Below, in pieces: positions 24,936-37,569 of a DNA stretch of 64,000 bases. The translations under genes and the position numbers were made by a program. The notes under the pieces are model-generated. The model searched no databases. It worked only from the letters and a program-made list of their open reading frames with translations, and was not told where the DNA came from. Source of the stretch: Aporrectodea caliginosa (taxonomy: Eukaryota; Annelida; Clitellata; Crassiclitellata; Lumbricidae); NCBI GenBank assembly GCA_020284085.1, contig JACEVL010000157.1:1356893-1420892 (forward strand), given 5' to 3'. Within the stretch, counting starts at the first letter, position 1; every line of letters starts with the position of its first letter.

Positions 24936-25404
24936 CGAAGAGACGAGTCACATTCCTATTTCCATTCCTATTCCAATTACCGATTCTACCTCTTTTCAAG
25001 TTTCTATTCATAATATTTCAGTTCGTATTTGTAAAACTGGTTCAACCTGTCTGTCGCATATCCTCTACAGGCCTTTCTATGACTCAGGCCGTGGAGCGGC
25101 ACTTTGAAGTGACTAACTACATCAGGGGCTTCGCTCCGAAATGACGCATACTCGAAAGCCCTGGGTATCCATGGCAAAGCATTTCGCCTGGGGATTAAAG
25201 AGAATAGCCAAACTGATGCTAAACAATTTCTATAACTAAGACAATTTTGCATAAATTCGGTTTAATTCGGTTTAACCTTCTGCTTCGTGCAATTCATCAT
25301 CAAACATAATAAGTAATTTAACCCTTTTGTTCATGTGGCAAGACCCATTTCAAGCCAAGAAAGAGTGTAGATGAAGAATTCGAAGATGCCTTTACAAATG
25401 TTGC

Positions 25405-25735
25405 AGCTCCAATGTAATGTAATCGTACATTTATATAGCGCCGTTCAAAGGGCAACGCAATCAGAGGGCTCTGCGCTAGCCTATATGATGCTAAGTGTCT
25501 TTAAGAGCGATAATATTACATCAGTTAGTAAAACAATGCACAGTAAGCGGGAAGTCACCACTGGTCTGGCGGGCCCAAGCAAACACGTGGAACCAACCAA
25601 CGGATTCCCGTCGACAGCAGACAGATGGCATATGCCATAGGGTAGAGCGGGGTCAGGTGACAGCGTTCGTACAAACGATGACGCTGCCGCTGAGCAGTCC
25701 CTCACTGGTAGATGATGACGCACGTCCGGCTATTC
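25405..25735. other. Unassigned repeat-like sequence with a LINE-like GCGCC end
   Basis: TAATCGTACATTTATATAGC followed by GCCGTTCAAAGGGCAACGC resembles an antisense LINE 3' end at 25410-25470. The remainder up to the LINE at 25740 is GC-richer than its surroundings and of unknown origin. Confidence 0.4.
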
Positions 25736-25739
25736 GTCG

Positions 25740-26582
25740 AACCGCATGGAGTACATATCGCTTGCTTTTGAATCCATCCAAAACCCAGTTCATTTGGCTT
25801 GGTGGTCGCAGACAGTTGGCTGGTGTTGACCTACACCTGTTGGCCGAGACCTTCCCCCATATTGCCTTTTCGCTTACTGTTCGTGACCTTGGGGTGACAC
25901 TTGATCAAGAACTTAGTCTTTCGCAGCACGTCAACCTGATCACACGAAGCTGTTACTACCAGCTCCGTCAGTTGCGTGTTGTCCTGAGGTCCCTCTCCCA
26001 TGATGCTGCTGTGGTACTTGTCCACGCCTTCGTCACCAGCAGAATTGATCATTGTTGCTCGGTTCTTGCTGGTCACCCATCTGGCTTAATAGGGCGTCTT
26101 GACCGGGTCCTTCGTTCTGCTGCTCGGCTTATTGGTCATATTCCCAAATATGCCCCAGTTTCTGCCTACATGCGTGATGTATTGCACTGGCTTCCTGCCT
26201 CGCAACGCATATCCTATAGGTTAGCAGCACTTGTCTGGCGGTGTCTCACTGGTAGTGCTCCGTCTTACTTATCTGATCTCTGTCGCCCGGTTTCCGACTT
26301 AGCCTCTCGTCGAGCTCTGCGCTCTTCGACTAAGGGGAGCTATTGGTCCCTCGGGCCCGCTCCTCGGTCAGACAGCGTCGAGCCTTTTCGGTTGCTGGCC
26401 CCTCCACTTGGAATGGGCTCTCGCTTACGTTACGCCTACTGCCCCGGAATGATTTGCCTGCTTTCTACCAACTACTAAAGTCCTTTCTGTTTGGCCGTGG
26501 CTGGGCTGGGAGCGCCTCTGAGTAGGTTTCTTGAAGAGACGCTATATAAATATCCGGAATGAATGAATGAATGAATGAATAT
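25740..26582 (+). mobile_element. CR1-like LINE, 5'-truncated, (GAAT)n tail
   Basis: The translation has LNPSKTQFIWLGG, VRDLGVTLDQELSL, ARLIGHIPKYAPVSAYMRDV, LHWLPASQRISYRL and SYLSDLCRPV. These are C-terminal RT and post-RT blocks of CR1/L2-type ORF2. A frame change near 26340-26400 splits the end: FSVAGPSTWNGLSLTLRLL is read in another frame. The tail is GGGAGCGCCTCTGAGTAGG, GAGACGCTATATAAATATCC and GAATGAATGAATGAAT at 26565-26580. The same family is present twice inside the nested element at 40.9-41.8 kb. Confidence 0.88.
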
Positions 26583-27726
26583 TAGGAAGAGACATTCGTT
26601 GCGTGTCAGTCGGTAGATTTAGGCGCCTCCAGTGACTAACGGTCGAGGTTACTCCAATGGCCCGCGTCGGTCGTCCTCCGTCGAGATGAAAAGAACCGGG
26701 TAAAGGCGGCGTATACATGTTCCGTATGGTTCGGACTCGATCGTACATCAGAAGGATGGGCGTGATGCAGTCACGTATAGGCTAAGAAACTTCCAGACAA
26801 AATACCATCTAAACTCACCAAATCATTCGCAAAACCAACGAATTTGTCCGGCACACAAACCCAGCACCAGTAAACACCAACGTATTCGAAATTATTGAGC
26901 AAATTATGCATTTAAGACGAAATAATCCGTCGAAATGACGCAGAAGTTGATCAAGGACCAAGATGGCAGATGACATGCGCAGATCATCCAATGTTGATTG
27001 CGTCCGATCAATAGCTGAACCCCTTCTCAAAATATTATCGAGGGACCGGGCCCCGCGGACTCCCTACGATCGACGCCCCTGCTATCGATTTAAATATTAT
27101 TGCGCACTAAAGCAACGGCGATATAGAAATTAGAAAGTATCGGATTTTATAGATAAGTAAGATTAGATAATTTTTTCATATTGGTATCTGCAACTCTTGC
27201 GATCCGTCTTTTTTTTATTCTGCTTTACATTCAATTCCCATCATAGGATGATTTTGATTTGAATCTGGACAAGGCAAATGTCAGACAACTGACCGCCTGT
27301 CACGGACATCGAGGGAGGGAGAAAGGGAGGGAGGGAGGCAGGAGGACGATTATTCAGAACAGATGATGAACCGATAGCATCACGACGTGTATCCATGGAG
27401 ACAGATTCAGCATCAAAGCAGACGCAGAATATCAAAGCACTAGTAGCATCCGACCAGTATCATCAACCCACCAGGCAGATACAGCAGCTGCTGCCGGTGG
27501 TATACTGGTGCAGAGGAGGAGGATCGAGTGTTTTGCTTTTGAGCAGCAACAGGAAGCAGTCATGTAGAGATGCGACTCTTTAGAGGGTCTATTAGTCCCA
27601 GAATGCCCCGCAGAGCTCTTTGTAGTTTAACCCAATTTGTCCATAAACACTAAGCGTCCAATGTTCCGTCGCTTTTGCTATATACGTAGGATCATATATA
27701 CGATCCCTACGAAGGCAGGCACGTGA

Positions 27727-28000
27727 CTCTTCTATATAGACAGCATATATATATATCATACATACGCATGTATATACTATGTGTATAGTTTTGTAGGTCT
27801 TTGTATATGGAATCTAATATCTTTATTACGTATACGTATAATAGCGTATACATATAAGTCTTATAAGATCATACGCACACATATAGGCCTAATAAAAAAG
27901 ACCAATGATGAGATGAACATGCATATAAATATTCATATGAGTATACACATCCATATTATGTATGGCTAACGTTTATCTGCATGTATGCAGAGATGTTTGT
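27727..28000. other. Unique AT-rich sequence, no gene
   Basis: TATATA-rich with many TACGTATA-type palindromes. The whole interval 26600-28040 shows no recognisable gene. A GGAGGGAGGGAGGCAGG tract lies at 27315-27345. Confidence 0.5.
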
Positions 28001-28039
28001 TTTGAGCGTTTCATCGAGGTAGGTGTCTAGTCAAATGAT

Positions 28040-28660
<621 letters not shown>

Positions 28661-28945
28661 GCTCGTGTAGATACGTGTTGCTTTTGAGGTCATCTATAAA
28701 TGCTATCGTCGGTTTACGGGTCATCTGGAAATGAGATGACTGTTTTGGAGGCCATATAGACAGACATATTATCTGCTGCTGGAGGCGCCACCTATTCATG
28801 GATCGGGTGCCACATGCCTTACAATTCAGATCATCGGTTCTTTTCTGAGCTTCGGTCGGACTTTTATGCGTCGAATGTTGGCCGACGACGAAGACTATAA
28901 AAGCCGAAACAACGCTGTTTCGAATGAATCGATCGCCACCCTCCT

Positions 28946-29001
28946 CTCTCAGTCTCTCTCAGTCTCTCTCAGTCTCTCTCAGTCTCTCTCAGTCTCTCTC
29001 C
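28946..29001. repeat. 10-bp tandem repeat AGTCTCTCTC
   Basis: About five perfect decamer units of AGTCTCTCTC, read as Ser/Leu/Gln repeats in frames that are not otherwise supported. Confidence 0.9.
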
Positions 29002-29711
29002 TCCCACTTCATTTTTCCTCCGATTGCGAGATTGACTTCAGCGAAACAGGGTCGTTTACGTCAGCACACCGAGTGTAGGCCTATCGCTTCATATGCACGC
29101 ACCAAAACTTACACACACGGAGGCCATATGTAAGGCCACATGGACGCAAATACAGGCACCAATACGAAGACACACAAAGACATGGGGACACACGCAGCAC
29201 ACAGAGACACAAAACAAAACGAACATCGCATTGTATTGTATTTGAAAACTTGTAAAGCTCTTCTTATACAGTAATGAAAGCTATTCAGAGGCTCGTCATC
29301 AGCGTGGAAGCCTTAATATGAAAAGGATTTAAGCGCTGGAACAGGGATGGAAGAAGTACTCGGCCAATATCATAACACGGTCATAGACACACGGATACAG
29401 AGGCGGACACAGATAGGTAAACAGATGGACACGTTCTTAGCAGGTGAACTCACACGAAATGACATAGGATTAATCATCAATCTGCCTTTTGATTGGATAC
29501 GAGTGATACATATATCTATTACGATAGCGCTATAAAAGTGTTAGACGGATTCGCTACGCAGCCGGAGATGCAGCCATTTCATGGATGCCTATAATAGATG
29601 GCCAGTGTTTGGTTGCTGGAGAGAGATGTTGTGGCTGCTGGAACAACGGATGCAGAGGCGACGGTCACATCGCAGAGTATGAAGAGCATCCATCGAAAGA
29701 TAAGATGATGA

Positions 29712-29855
29712 TGATGACGTCGTATAATATGTGGAGAGAATGACGTCAACCGGGTGTAATTACGAGTGTGCAGTTTATGTGACGTCGTCCATCTACTTCG
29801 GATGTTATCTTAGGAGCCGTAATAGACATTCCTTATAACAATATATGACGTCGTT
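29712..29855. promoter_or_regulatory. Cluster of four CRE-like TGACGTC motifs
   Basis: TGACGTC occurs at about 29715, 29742, 29780 and 29847, within 140 bp. The second is a full TGACGTCA palindrome, the canonical CREB/ATF half-site pair. By chance this 7-mer should occur only a few times in 64 kb. No clear transcription unit follows; the nearest downstream frame begins with a (TCG/TCA)n Ser tract at 29925. It could be an enhancer or degenerate tandem sequence. Confidence 0.35.
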
Positions 29856-29921
29856 CATAACACTGGTCCAAACTATATGACTACAACCCATAAATATATA
29901 TGTATATATAAACATGCCATC

Positions 29922-29966
29922 ATTATCGTCGTCGTCGTCATCATCATCATCGTCGTCGTCGTCGTT
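29922..29966. repeat. (TCG/TCA)n trinucleotide tract
   Basis: TCGTCGTCGTCATCATCATC repeats. They encode poly-Ser in one frame, with no supporting gene context. Confidence 0.85.
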
Positions 29967-30899
29967 AGTTGCGTGTTGCACTCCGTCGTGTTACCGTTTC
30001 AACGATTCTGCTATTGTCCCTGCCTTGGGCTCGTTACCAGGCAGAACCTGTCGAATGTTTATTGTCGTTCTATATCGGAGCAAATTGTGCTATGCTATCT
30101 GGTCTTTATATTCACAGAATCTGCTTTTCACCTATAATGCCAGTTCCGTGCAGAATTGTGCAATGAAATTCACTGTAAAATATTTATTTGCCAAGTAGGC
30201 TACTAAACTTTGTTTGGCAAAAGCCATTAGCAACAAATATGAACAAAATCTGTCCCCATCTGCATTCGACGTCGAGGAATTTATATAGATTAATTATAGA
30301 CCTTGCTACTTTAACAAACCACGGCAGGTAAAGTTATCGAACTGAAAATATAAACATAGGCCTCCACAGTAGTACAGGGCCCTACTAATATATATGAGGG
30401 GATTAAGCAAGCTTTTATAAGACTGATTATACATGACATCTAGCTGGCTAAGGAGGCAGATTCTTCTGTATGCATTTCTTTATTGCATTCTCATAGAATG
30501 AGTACAGAGTTTAGGCCTAATTGCACACGATTGTTGTAGGCGAGATAGCTACATTGTATAGTACCGTTTAGAAATCTCTTTAAATGCGCTGGGAGATTTC
30601 CGTTACACGTTTACATGCATGGTCCATCTCAATTTATCTCTTATATTCATGCAAAAGCCAGCATCTAACGACTAAACTACAAAGCGATTGCGATAAGTAG
30701 GTTTAATCTTGCGTGAAGGGCTTGCTTGCTCAAGGTCGCTAAAACTCGCTATACAGTGATCGTCTCGAGATGGGTCGAAACCCCTACAATCCGCGTTATA
30801 AGTTTTGCCCTTTGAATAGCTCTGTGACTCCGTATACCTCGGCCCACCTCGGCTGCTTCCCTCTTCGGATTGTCTTGACATTTTTGTTCCTTGTGTGAG

Positions 30900-31160
30900 A
30901 ACGGCCATAGTAATAGCCCAGTCCCGTTCCTCAGGTTGCTGTGCCTGTATTGACCCTTCGCTATGGAATCAACTTCCCCTCCCCTTAGTTCGCACTGCCA
31001 TACTATCCAGTGACCCTGCTACATCTTTTCGCTACCGGTACCTCAAAACTTGTCTTTATTCTCGGGGACTTTCGCACTGGAGAGCGCCTCTGATTGGTGT
31101 GCGCTGTGGGAGATGCTCAGATGCTGTAGGCCCTATTATAATAGATCCTTAAATACAATA
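30900..31160 (+). mobile_element. LINE 3'-terminal fragment
   Basis: ACIDPSLWNQLPLPLVRTAI is followed by FRYRYLKTCLYSRGL, which matches the closing block of CR1/L2 ORF2. CACTGGAGAGCGCCTCTGAT and TTAAATACAATATAAG form the tail. It is 5'-truncated. Confidence 0.75.
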
Positions 31161-31989
31161 TAAGGCGGCAGGCAGCTTAACCAATGGGCGAATGTATCTC
31201 GCATGAGCATCAGTCATTTTCTGCACTGTTTCCAGTGCTTGGTAATGGTGTACGGACCGTCGTCATATGGCTGGCATTTATAGGCTAACCAAAGTCCTTC
31301 CGGACCGAACTTGGTTTAAAACCAGCCATGATGTTCAGAACCGATATAAATTGGCTGAGACTCGTCATCTTTCCGAAACGAAGGCGTCATTAAACAGTCT
31401 GTTTCAACTGATATATCATTGCTGTATAGGTTATCTATAGGAGTTACAGAACCAGAACTACTAATTTTAAACCTATAATTATACTGGTATTTATTTGGAG
31501 TATATTCGCTATGCTGCATCACATATTATAATATACATGGACATATGCGTATATGTGATATACATATATATATATACTATACATAAATACTCGTTGCCTC
31601 ATATAGGGACTCATTTCTTCTGCGATATATAACAGTGTTGTTCGAAATAGACTCCTCAATCGCCCGCTTCCACCAGTCACTAGATATGTCTGCTGCATGC
31701 TAAGCACATACACACCACGACGACGACGACGACGAGTGAGGATGGGGGAGGACCTAGTAGGATGGGGAGTGTTCCTACCGCCGTCATCAACCGCAGCATT
31801 CAGCATCCGTGCATCCATGGCGGTCTATAGCAGCAGCTGTCACGCCAGGTCGCCGCCGGGTGGCGCCAGCTATGCATGTAGGGCGATATGAGGCCAAGAA
31901 TTATGTCGTCATCAACAGAACGATATAGCTGCACTGCGACAAGTATACAGACGAACAAGGAATATACTCATGCATAGAGGGGTAGGTGC

Positions 31990-33165
31990 ATGTGGTGGTA
32001 GGTGTATAATAGAACTCTGAGTAATATGGGGCCCGTTTATGATATTATAGGTATATAGGACTCCCTATAGAGCATGGGGCTCATTGTGTTAGGTGTCGGA
32101 CTCTTTAGACCATGGGGCTCTTGTGATAGTTGTATATCATAACAGTTAAAAACGTCAAGAACAAAATAAAAAACGGAAAAAACGCCGTTTTTTTCATAAA
32201 AAGGAAAAAACGTGGAAAAGCGGAAAAGAAAATAATCTGACTTTGTTACATCTTGTACTGCATTTTAAAATTAAAAACGTTGTTTACACAATTTAATCTT
32301 AATCAGCAAATAACACAGCTCTATTAATAAACACCAAGTAAGTTAAGTAACATTAATCTACAACAATTATAATTATTTTCTTTTTCATAAGTTTGCTTTA
32401 ATAAGAAATTGAGAAATTAAAAATATTGAAATCTTTTCAGATTTAAATTGTAAACATAAGTCCACATAAGTCTATGCTGCCATAAACAATTAAAACCCAA
32501 ACTTTTGTAAGTATGAGAGTGTAGGCTTACTTAATTAAAAATTGTACTTTACAATTTTTACTTATATAAGAACTTGATATGGAGTAATATTGGTCAGATT
32601 CTCAGTCAATCGGAGATTACGTTGTACAAATACAACATTTCGCATTTTGGATAACATGAAATTCAAATAACTGTTATAAATTTTATTTCCTGTACTGTCC
32701 TACTTATTTCTCAACTGATGACATTAACTAGTACTGTAAATTAGCTGAATACTTGAAAGGACGGAGAAAACGTAAGGGATAGGCTCTCAGACAAAAATAA
32801 ATACAATAAATAAATAAAATTAAACAAATAATAACAGACAGTAAATAAATAAATAAAGTTACATAAAAAAAATAAAAAACGGAAAAAACGTGACGAAAAA
32901 TAAAAAACGAAAACAAAATGTGACGAAAAATAAAAAACGAAAAAACATTTTTTCAAAAATAAAAAACTAAAAAACTTTTTTGACATCTATGGTGTATATG
33001 AATCTTTGAGTATGGGGTCTATATGTGGTAGGTATATAAGACTCCTTATAGAGCATGCATGGGCTTATTGTGTTAGGTCCATAGGACTCAAAACATCACA
33101 TGGCTCTTCTTTTACGTGCGTGGGACTCTTCAGAGCATGGGCCCATGGGCCATTGCAGTAATCGC
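31990..33165. repeat. Degenerate about 50-bp repeats split by an A-rich insert
   Basis: Phrases such as TAGAGCATGGGGCTCATTGT, GTGTTAGGT and GGACTC recur at 32060-32130 and 33035-33100. Between them, 32150-32985 is A-rich. Its two ends carry repeated AAAAAACGGAAAAAACG and, on the right, GACGAAAAATAAAAAACG units. This suggests an insertion into a minisatellite, but I could not define its exact termini. Confidence 0.5.
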
Positions 33166-33539
33166 ATGAGGCTATACTGCCCTTCAAGATAGATGCGTTA
33201 CTAAGAACTACGTCGAAGGACAAAAACCGCAGAAAACGGATAAAGACGATTCCAGAAATTTATTGGTTTCTGTGCAGACTATAATTCTCTATAATATACG
33301 TATACAAGTATACATACTATACATGCACATAGTATATGTATATTGGGCACATAGAGCATCAATAGACTATAGTAAATAGTTGTTCGGGCTGTATATTATG
33401 TTAAGGAAAAGACATCAAGGCGTTGTCTCTGGAGAAGGTCGAAGGCGGGAAGGCGCTGTCTATAAATCTCTTCCCAAAGTGATCGCAAGATCTATGGAAA
33501 TTCATTGATCAGTCAGATGACGTGCCATCGAAATCATAT

Positions 33540-33625
33540 ACATGTACATATAATCTATATACATGTATATATATCTATATATATATATATAGGCCCTATA
33601 TATGTATATAATAAAATTGGATACA
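33540..33625. repeat. Degenerate TA-rich tract
   Basis: TATATACATGTATATATA-type sequence. Intervals 33170-33540 and 33625-33665 hold nothing recognised. Confidence 0.6.
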
Positions 33626-33667
33626 ATGTTTTTGCATATATACATGTATCTTATTCAGTGTAGAATA

Positions 33668-36600
33668 TCAAATCAAATCTCTTTTATTGAAGCCAAATGA
33701 AAAAACACATAACATTTCAACATAAAGTATCAGGATTGGCCGCAAGAGGAGTCCCAAAAGGGATCAAGATCCCGCTAACTAGGGACACCTAGAACAACAT
33801 TTCAGAAATATGAATTAGCTAAATCCTTGATAAACAGTGCAATATCAAGTTTCGTACAGCAATGCAAACAGTATAGTACATATTACACAGTAAATGATTA
33901 ACTCGATTCAAAACACTATGAAAATATAAAGAAAAACCGAAAACCTTAACTAACAGTGAAAAAGAATATCCGGCAGGGTAGGTTATAGCTAATTTCCATT
34001 AATCAGGTAGGCATGCAGCATTTTTTTAAAGTGCCGTAGGTGGAGGGCACAACGTATGTGAGAGGAAGCATGTTCCAGGTTGTGGAGCCAACAGATTTTA
34101 TGGAGAATAAGCGAGTATTGGTGTGTGCGTATATGGGGCGATAAGAGTTAAAGTTTCTGGTGTAGTGAGTATGAACATCGGATCCTAGATGAAAAAATCC
34201 CTTAAAACATGCTGGAAGTAAACCATGTTTATAGCGGTACATAAATAGGCCAATCTGTAATGTTCGAATCTGCTCTAGTTTAAGTAGCTTCAAGTCAGTA
34301 AATAGTGGTCCAGAATGAACGCACCTTGGAACTCCCGCAATGATACGAACTGCACGTTTTTGCAATAGAATTAATCTCCGTAGTCTAGAATCATAAGTAG
34401 ATGCCCATACCATATTACAATAAGTAAGATAGGGGTACACCAACGAGTAATATAATTTTAGGCGTATGCAGGAGGGCAATAAGTATGCAGTTCGAGTTAG
34501 AATACCAATGTTTTTAGCAATTTTGTTAGAAATAGTTTTTATATGTTCCTTCCAGGTCAAATGTTGGTCCACGTGAACACCTAAAAATTTAGTAGAGGTG
34601 ACTTTGGTAATAGGAATGCCATTGATGGATAATCTTAACGAGTCATCCGAGGGACCCATTTTCCTATGGGATTTGAATAGTATGAAGTTTGTTTTATCTA
34701 GGTTAAGGGTTAGTCTATTAGCAGAAAACCAGTCCGCCACTAGAGTAAGCTCTGTATTTATGACCTGAGTAAGGGTTTGCAAAGAACTGTGAGAGTAAAA
34801 AACGTTGGTGTCGTCTGCAAATAAAATAAAAAACATGATTGGTGATACATTGGGGAGGTCGTTTATATAAATGAGGAACAGTAAAGGGCCGAGGTTAGAT
34901 CCCTGTGGCACTCCATAGTCAATTGCTCTTAAGTCCGAAAATGCACCATTGCAACAGACGCACTGTTGACGATTTTCAAAATAACTAGTAAACCATTTTA
35001 GTTGCTCGCCTCGTATTCCATAATTTTCTAGTTTTTTAAGGAGAATTTTATGATTTACAGTATCGAAGGCTTTGGCTAAATCGAAAAAGATTCCTATTGA
35101 GTATTCATTATTTTCTATAGCATTTGAAATTTTGTCCTGCATACTTAGGAGGGACATAAAAGGGGAATGCCCAGGTTGAAAGCCATGTTGCGTTTGGAAT
35201 ATTATACCTGATTTTTCAACAAAATTATAAAGGCGATTATACATTAACTTTTCGTAAAATTTAGAGAAATAAGGGAGAATAGAAATAGGCCTATAATTTG
35301 TTACATTATCTTTTTCACCTTTTTTATAAATTGGAACAACTTTTGCTATTTTTATGGCCTGGGGCACTATACCAGTGGTAAAAGAGCAGTTAATCATTTC
35401 AGCCAACAGAGGAGCTACCTTATCTACAAATGCAGATGCAATGCATGGATCTATATCGTCAATTCCCCTACTATGGGTTGGATGAAATGAGTGGCTCAGA
35501 TTCAATATTTCTTCAGAAGAAGTTAAGCTAAGTGCAAACGAATTGGGGCGAGGGGGCTGTAAATACTTTGTGTAGCTAGATTGGGAATTAGGTATGTTTC
35601 CAGCAAGAGAATGAGCAATATTGGTGAAATAATTGTTAAATTTATTAGCCATGACCTCTGGAATGTCGGTCTTAATTCCATTGACTTTAAGTGACTCAAT
35701 CTTGCTTTCCTGATCCCCCATTTTGACTATGGAGCGAATAAGGCTCCATGTCTTTTTAAGATTATTAGCATGTTTACAGAATTCGGTTGCATAATAATTT
35801 CTCTCCGCATTAATCCGAATCATCTTAAACTTATTTCTGTACGTAATAAATCTAGTTTTGTTTGCAGGGTTCGGGTTTTTTAAGTATTTTAGATATAGTT
35901 GAGATTTTTTCTTACTTGATTTAAGTAGTCCACGGGTCATCCAGGGATGCTTATATATAAATTTTTTATTCTTCTTTAAAGGTGATGGTGGAAAAGCCTC
36001 ATCATAGACACTTTTGTATTTAAACATGAACAAGTCGTAAGCCTTATTCGCATCCCCATTTGCGCAGGCATCCAGAACTAGGGACCAGTCAAGACCAGAG
36101 AGGGAATTACCAAAGGCCTCCTTCCTTTCATCATTAATAATTCTATAGTTGTTATAGGTTGAACTCTCATACTTGGGTGTTTCAAGATCAAAGCGTGCTA
36201 ATATGGGTAAATGATCTGAGATTTCAGAAGCAATAATCGTTGAGTCCACTATTTTTGACCATGCATTTGTAAATATATTATCGATTAATGTAGATGATTG
36301 CATGGTGATTCTGGTAGGCCTAGTTATGACAGGTAGTAGGTGGTGAGCCGACATACAGTTATAGAAATCGTTTGTTCCATTATGCTCATCAACTTTTAAT
36401 AGATCTACATTAAAGTCCCCTAATATCATCGCATCTTTTCCCCCATTTAAAATTTTAGCTAACAGCTGCTCAATCTCTGCATTAAATTCCTCCAAGTCTT
36501 GGCCAGGAGGTCTATAAATAACTCCCACCAAGCAAGTGCCTCTTTTTAGCTGTACTCGAACAAATAGCCCTTCAAAAGTTTTTGGAATTTTTTTATAGTT

Positions 36601-36722
36601 CCAGCAAAGACTGCACATACTATATAAAGACAATGAATCAGTTTGAGATGCGTGGTGTGCGTTGTTCAGAGCTAAGAGAGACTGACTTGCGATGGAAGCT
36701 GACACTCTGAATTTAATTTCTT
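33668..36722 (-). mobile_element. Non-LTR retrotransposon (jockey-superfamily type), 5'-truncated
   Basis: The minus-strand element carries one long ORF2 remnant followed by a 330-bp 3' UTR ending AATAAAAGAGATTTGATTTG at about 33675-33694. The 5' end lies close to 36722, beyond which is a (GAT)n-rich region. A stop codon precedes the open frame by a few codons. The element lacks ORF1 and the first part of the endonuclease. The clade is not determined; the FADD active site and GVPQGS motif are typical of jockey/CR1-like elements. Confidence 0.88.
34003..36705 (-). CDS. Retrotransposon ORF2: endonuclease remnant plus reverse transcriptase
   Basis: A 900-codon uninterrupted frame, the longest in the window. 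Residues about 45-170 are the C-terminal half of an APE-type endonuclease: YRPPG (64-68), GDFN (96-99), SDHLP (163-167). The reverse transcriptase spans about 450-720. It has YKKGEKDNVTNYRPIS (460-475), FDLAKAFDTVNH (541-552, first catalytic Asp), GVPQGSNLGPLLF (598-610) and FADD (629-632, catalytic Asp pair). Thumb motifs TKFLGVHVDQHLTW follow. The N-terminal endonuclease residues are missing and the start shown is GTG, so this copy is not complete. The lack of any stop or frameshift suggests a recent insertion. It would act by target-primed reverse transcription in the nucleus if complete. Confidence 0.85.
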   Translation of the reverse strand: MSASIASQSLLALNNAHHASQTDSLSLYSMCSLCWNYKKIPKTFEGLFVRVQLKRGTCLVGVIYRPPGQDLEEFNAEIEQLLAKILNGGKDAMILGDFNVDLLKVDEHNGTNDFYNCMSAHHLLPVITRPTRITMQSSTLIDNIFTNAWSKIVDSTIIASEISDHLPILARFDLETPKYESSTYNNYRIINDERKEAFGNSLSGLDWSLVLDACANGDANKAYDLFMFKYKSVYDEAFPPSPLKKNKKFIYKHPWMTRGLLKSSKKKSQLYLKYLKNPNPANKTRFITYRNKFKMIRINAERNYYATEFCKHANNLKKTWSLIRSIVKMGDQESKIESLKVNGIKTDIPEVMANKFNNYFTNIAHSLAGNIPNSQSSYTKYLQPPRPNSFALSLTSSEEILNLSHSFHPTHSRGIDDIDPCIASAFVDKVAPLLAEMINCSFTTGIVPQAIKIAKVVPIYKKGEKDNVTNYRPISILPYFSKFYEKLMYNRLYNFVEKSGIIFQTQHGFQPGHSPFMSLLSMQDKISNAIENNEYSIGIFFDLAKAFDTVNHKILLKKLENYGIRGEQLKWFTSYFENRQQCVCCNGAFSDLRAIDYGVPQGSNLGPLLFLIYINDLPNVSPIMFFILFADDTNVFYSHSSLQTLTQVINTELTLVADWFSANRLTLNLDKTNFILFKSHRKMGPSDDSLRLSINGIPITKVTSTKFLGVHVDQHLTWKEHIKTISNKIAKNIGILTRTAYLLPSCIRLKLYYSLVYPYLTYCNMVWASTYDSRLRRLILLQKRAVRIIAGVPRCVHSGPLFTDLKLLKLEQIRTLQIGLFMYRYKHGLLPACFKGFFHLGSDVHTHYTRNFNSYRPIYAHTNTRLFSIKSVGSTTWNMLPLTYVVPSTYGTLKKCCMPT

Positions 36723-36829
36723 AAGTGACCAAAAAGAAGCAAAATCTTATAACTGAAATCGAATCAATTCTTGAGTGAAATTTCTTGATTTTGTTGATAA
36801 TATATTCGAAGGCGTATACAACGACTACG

Positions 36830-36909
36830 ATGGTGATGCTGATAATGATGATGACGATTTTCTGATGAGCATGACAAGGATGATCGATAATGATGACAAC
36901 GGCGAGAAA

Positions 36910-36945
<36 letters not shown>

Positions 36946-36946
36946 A

Positions 36947-36990
<44 letters not shown>

Positions 36991-37130
36991 AATGAAGAAG
37001 AAGAAGAAGATGATTGATGATGATGATGATGATGATGATGATGACAATGATGATCACGATGATGATCACGATGATGATCACGATGATGATCACGATGATG
37101 AAAACGATGTTGATGATGATAAAGATGATA
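36830..37130. repeat. (GAT)n/(GATGATCAC)n microsatellite
   Basis: GAT repeats at 36909-37040, interrupted by GAAGAAGAAGAAG, then a 12-bp GATGATGATCAC higher-order unit at about 37047-37100. The poly-Asp and poly-Ile/His frames are spurious. Confidence 0.95.
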
Positions 37131-37507
37131 ATGATGACGCCGATGACAAAACCCTGTGATGTTATAACTGATGACTAAGGTCATATTTCATTTGTAGGGC
37201 ATCTTTTTCATAAGACGGATGCTGCAAGGAAGACAGACATCGCGTCCACCTCACTGCGGATGAACTGACGCCGTTCACTCCCAGATCGTACAGCCGATAC
37301 CTCGACAGTCTTCGGCTATCTTCGGCTGTCTTCGGCTTTCTGATTCTTTCCACTTGGGAGTCACGGTACTGCACACAGAGACATTGATAGCAGCAATCTG
37401 AAACATCATCACCATCAATCAACCTTGCTTTGAAACAGAAACCAGAAATATTCTTAACGATTCTAATCACTAAATCTGCTTCAATTCTGCAGCTGCTTTT
37501 CTTAGAC

Positions 37508-37523
37508 TTTTTCTATCCCACAG
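37508..37523 (+). promoter_or_regulatory. Probable 3' splice site before the candidate gene
   Basis: A pyrimidine-rich run, CTTTTTCTATCCCACAG, ends at 37523 and is followed by GACGTTG. This is a good acceptor. If used, the exon begins at 37524 and the ATG at 37570 lies 46 nt into it, making a 5' UTR intron. No donor could be assigned upstream. Confidence 0.45.
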
Positions 37524-37569
37524 GACGTTGTAGCAAACAATAGACGATTTTGAAATAATTAATTTCGTC

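Noticed and set aside
36721..37184. His-, Asp- and Ile-rich frames
   Set aside because: They are translations of the (GAT)n microsatellite.
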